Assembly (NCBI RefSeq): GCF_025766255.1
Contig: NW_026516698.1
Span: 124,001 to 188,000, forward strand
Source: Zychaea mexicana
Lineage: Eukaryota; Mucoromycota; Mucoromycetes; Mucorales; Lichtheimiaceae
DNA: 64,000 nucleotides
Direction: 5' to 3'
The translations under genes were made by a program, and so were the position numbers. This document shows, piece by piece, positions 63,500 to 64,000 of this stretch. Within the stretch, counting starts at the first letter, position 1. Each line of letters opens with the position of its first letter. The notes beneath the pieces were generated by a model, which was given only the letters and a program-made list of their open reading frames with translations, made no database searches and was not told the origin of the DNA.

Positions 63500-63670
63500 T
63501 TCACTCCCTTGGCTCTTCCCTTGGATCTGGTCTTCCCCTGCCTCGCTCTGGCTCTTCCCTTGGTCCTGGTCTTGCCTCTGTCGGTCCTGGTCTCAGCCTT
63601 TTTCCCGTGGTTCCCCTGGCTGCCTACAACTGGTCCCTGCTTGGGGCTCTTTAGTCTGGCGTTCAACGGT
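63500..63670 (+). repeat. Degenerate CT/GG-rich minisatellite
   Basis: Repeated words of the type GGCTCTTCCCTTGG(T/A)TCTGGTCTT over about 130 bp directly after the LINE poly-A. Units vary. Confidence 0.6.
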
Positions 63671-63837
63671 GTTGGTCGCAACCGGTCTTCAGGCGAGATC
63701 TGAGGACGGAGAAATCCTTCTCTGTTTTTGCCATGGAAACATGGTAGCGTACTTTCGGTTGGATGCCTTGTCTGCTGGTCTGCCATGACGGCTGGTCTGC
63801 CATGGCGGGGTTCGCAATGAGGAGCCAGGTGCCTCTG

Positions 63838-64000
63838 TAGATCGCGTTGGACTCTCGGCAATCAACTCTCTGGCAATCGACTCTCGGCATTTGACTCTCG
63901 ACAATCGACGCTCGGCATTCGACTCTCGGCATTCGACTCTCGGCGATCAACTCTCTGGCATTCGACTCTCGGCATTCGACTCTCGGCAATCGACACTCGG
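63838..64000 (+). repeat. Tandem minisatellite at window edge
   Basis: Units of about 15-16 bp, CGACTCTCGGCATT / CGACTCTCGGCAAT, with occasional CAACTCTCTGGCA variants, repeated about ten times and running off the window. The open frames here are repeat-derived, not genes. Confidence 0.85.

Noticed and set aside
63445..63989. Repetitive frames (CRESNARELIAESRMP type)
   Set aside because: Direct translation of the terminal minisatellite; no gene features.

Overview
This window reads as nuclear DNA of a filamentous fungus, most likely Mucoromycota (Mucorales-like). Genes carry many short GT-AG introns (about 50-100 nt, occasionally longer). Proteins include a fungal-type RNA-silencing RdRP, a cullin-4, Mpp10 and USP7. 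The repeats include a fungal/animal-type Helitron, a PIF/Harbinger element and LINEs. The taxonomic call rests on gene style and family recognition, not on a search.

The left third (1-26 kb) is mostly host genes. In order they are: the 3' end of a cullin-4 gene; a six-exon RNA-dependent RNA polymerase; a POT/PTR2 peptide transporter; a 13-exon phosphoglucomutase-2/phosphopentomutase on the minus strand; divergently from it, the mitochondrial chaperone Tim10; a coiled-coil protein of unknown function; an intronless unknown gene; a 3.2-kb gap; the U3 snoRNP protein Mpp10; and an unknown acidic, low-complexity protein on the minus strand. I rebuilt exon structures by matching splice sites, phase and expected family motifs.

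The middle (26-50 kb) is gene-poor and rich in decayed sequence. It holds a LINE 3' fragment, a multi-lesion pseudogene, and a 5'-truncated LINE with a clear target-site duplication inside an AT-rich block. Beside that is a possible structured or SINE-like RNA. The striking object is a four-level transposon nest. An old LINE reverse-transcriptase fragment is split by a PIF/Harbinger element (TTA duplication, 16-bp perfect terminal inverted repeats). The Harbinger transposase intron is split by a second TIR element (TA duplication). That element is split by two head-to-tail Helitrons, one with a 1767-aa Rep-helicase gene and one internally deleted.

The right part (50-57.5 kb) returns to housekeeping genes: an 18-exon USP7/Ubp15-type deubiquitinase and, convergent with it, pantothenate synthetase. 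From 57.5 kb to the end I see no confident host gene. The region holds short direct repeats, a GT-rich minisatellite whose units each carry splice-like signals, a second frameshifted LINE tail, and two further minisatellites up to the window edge.
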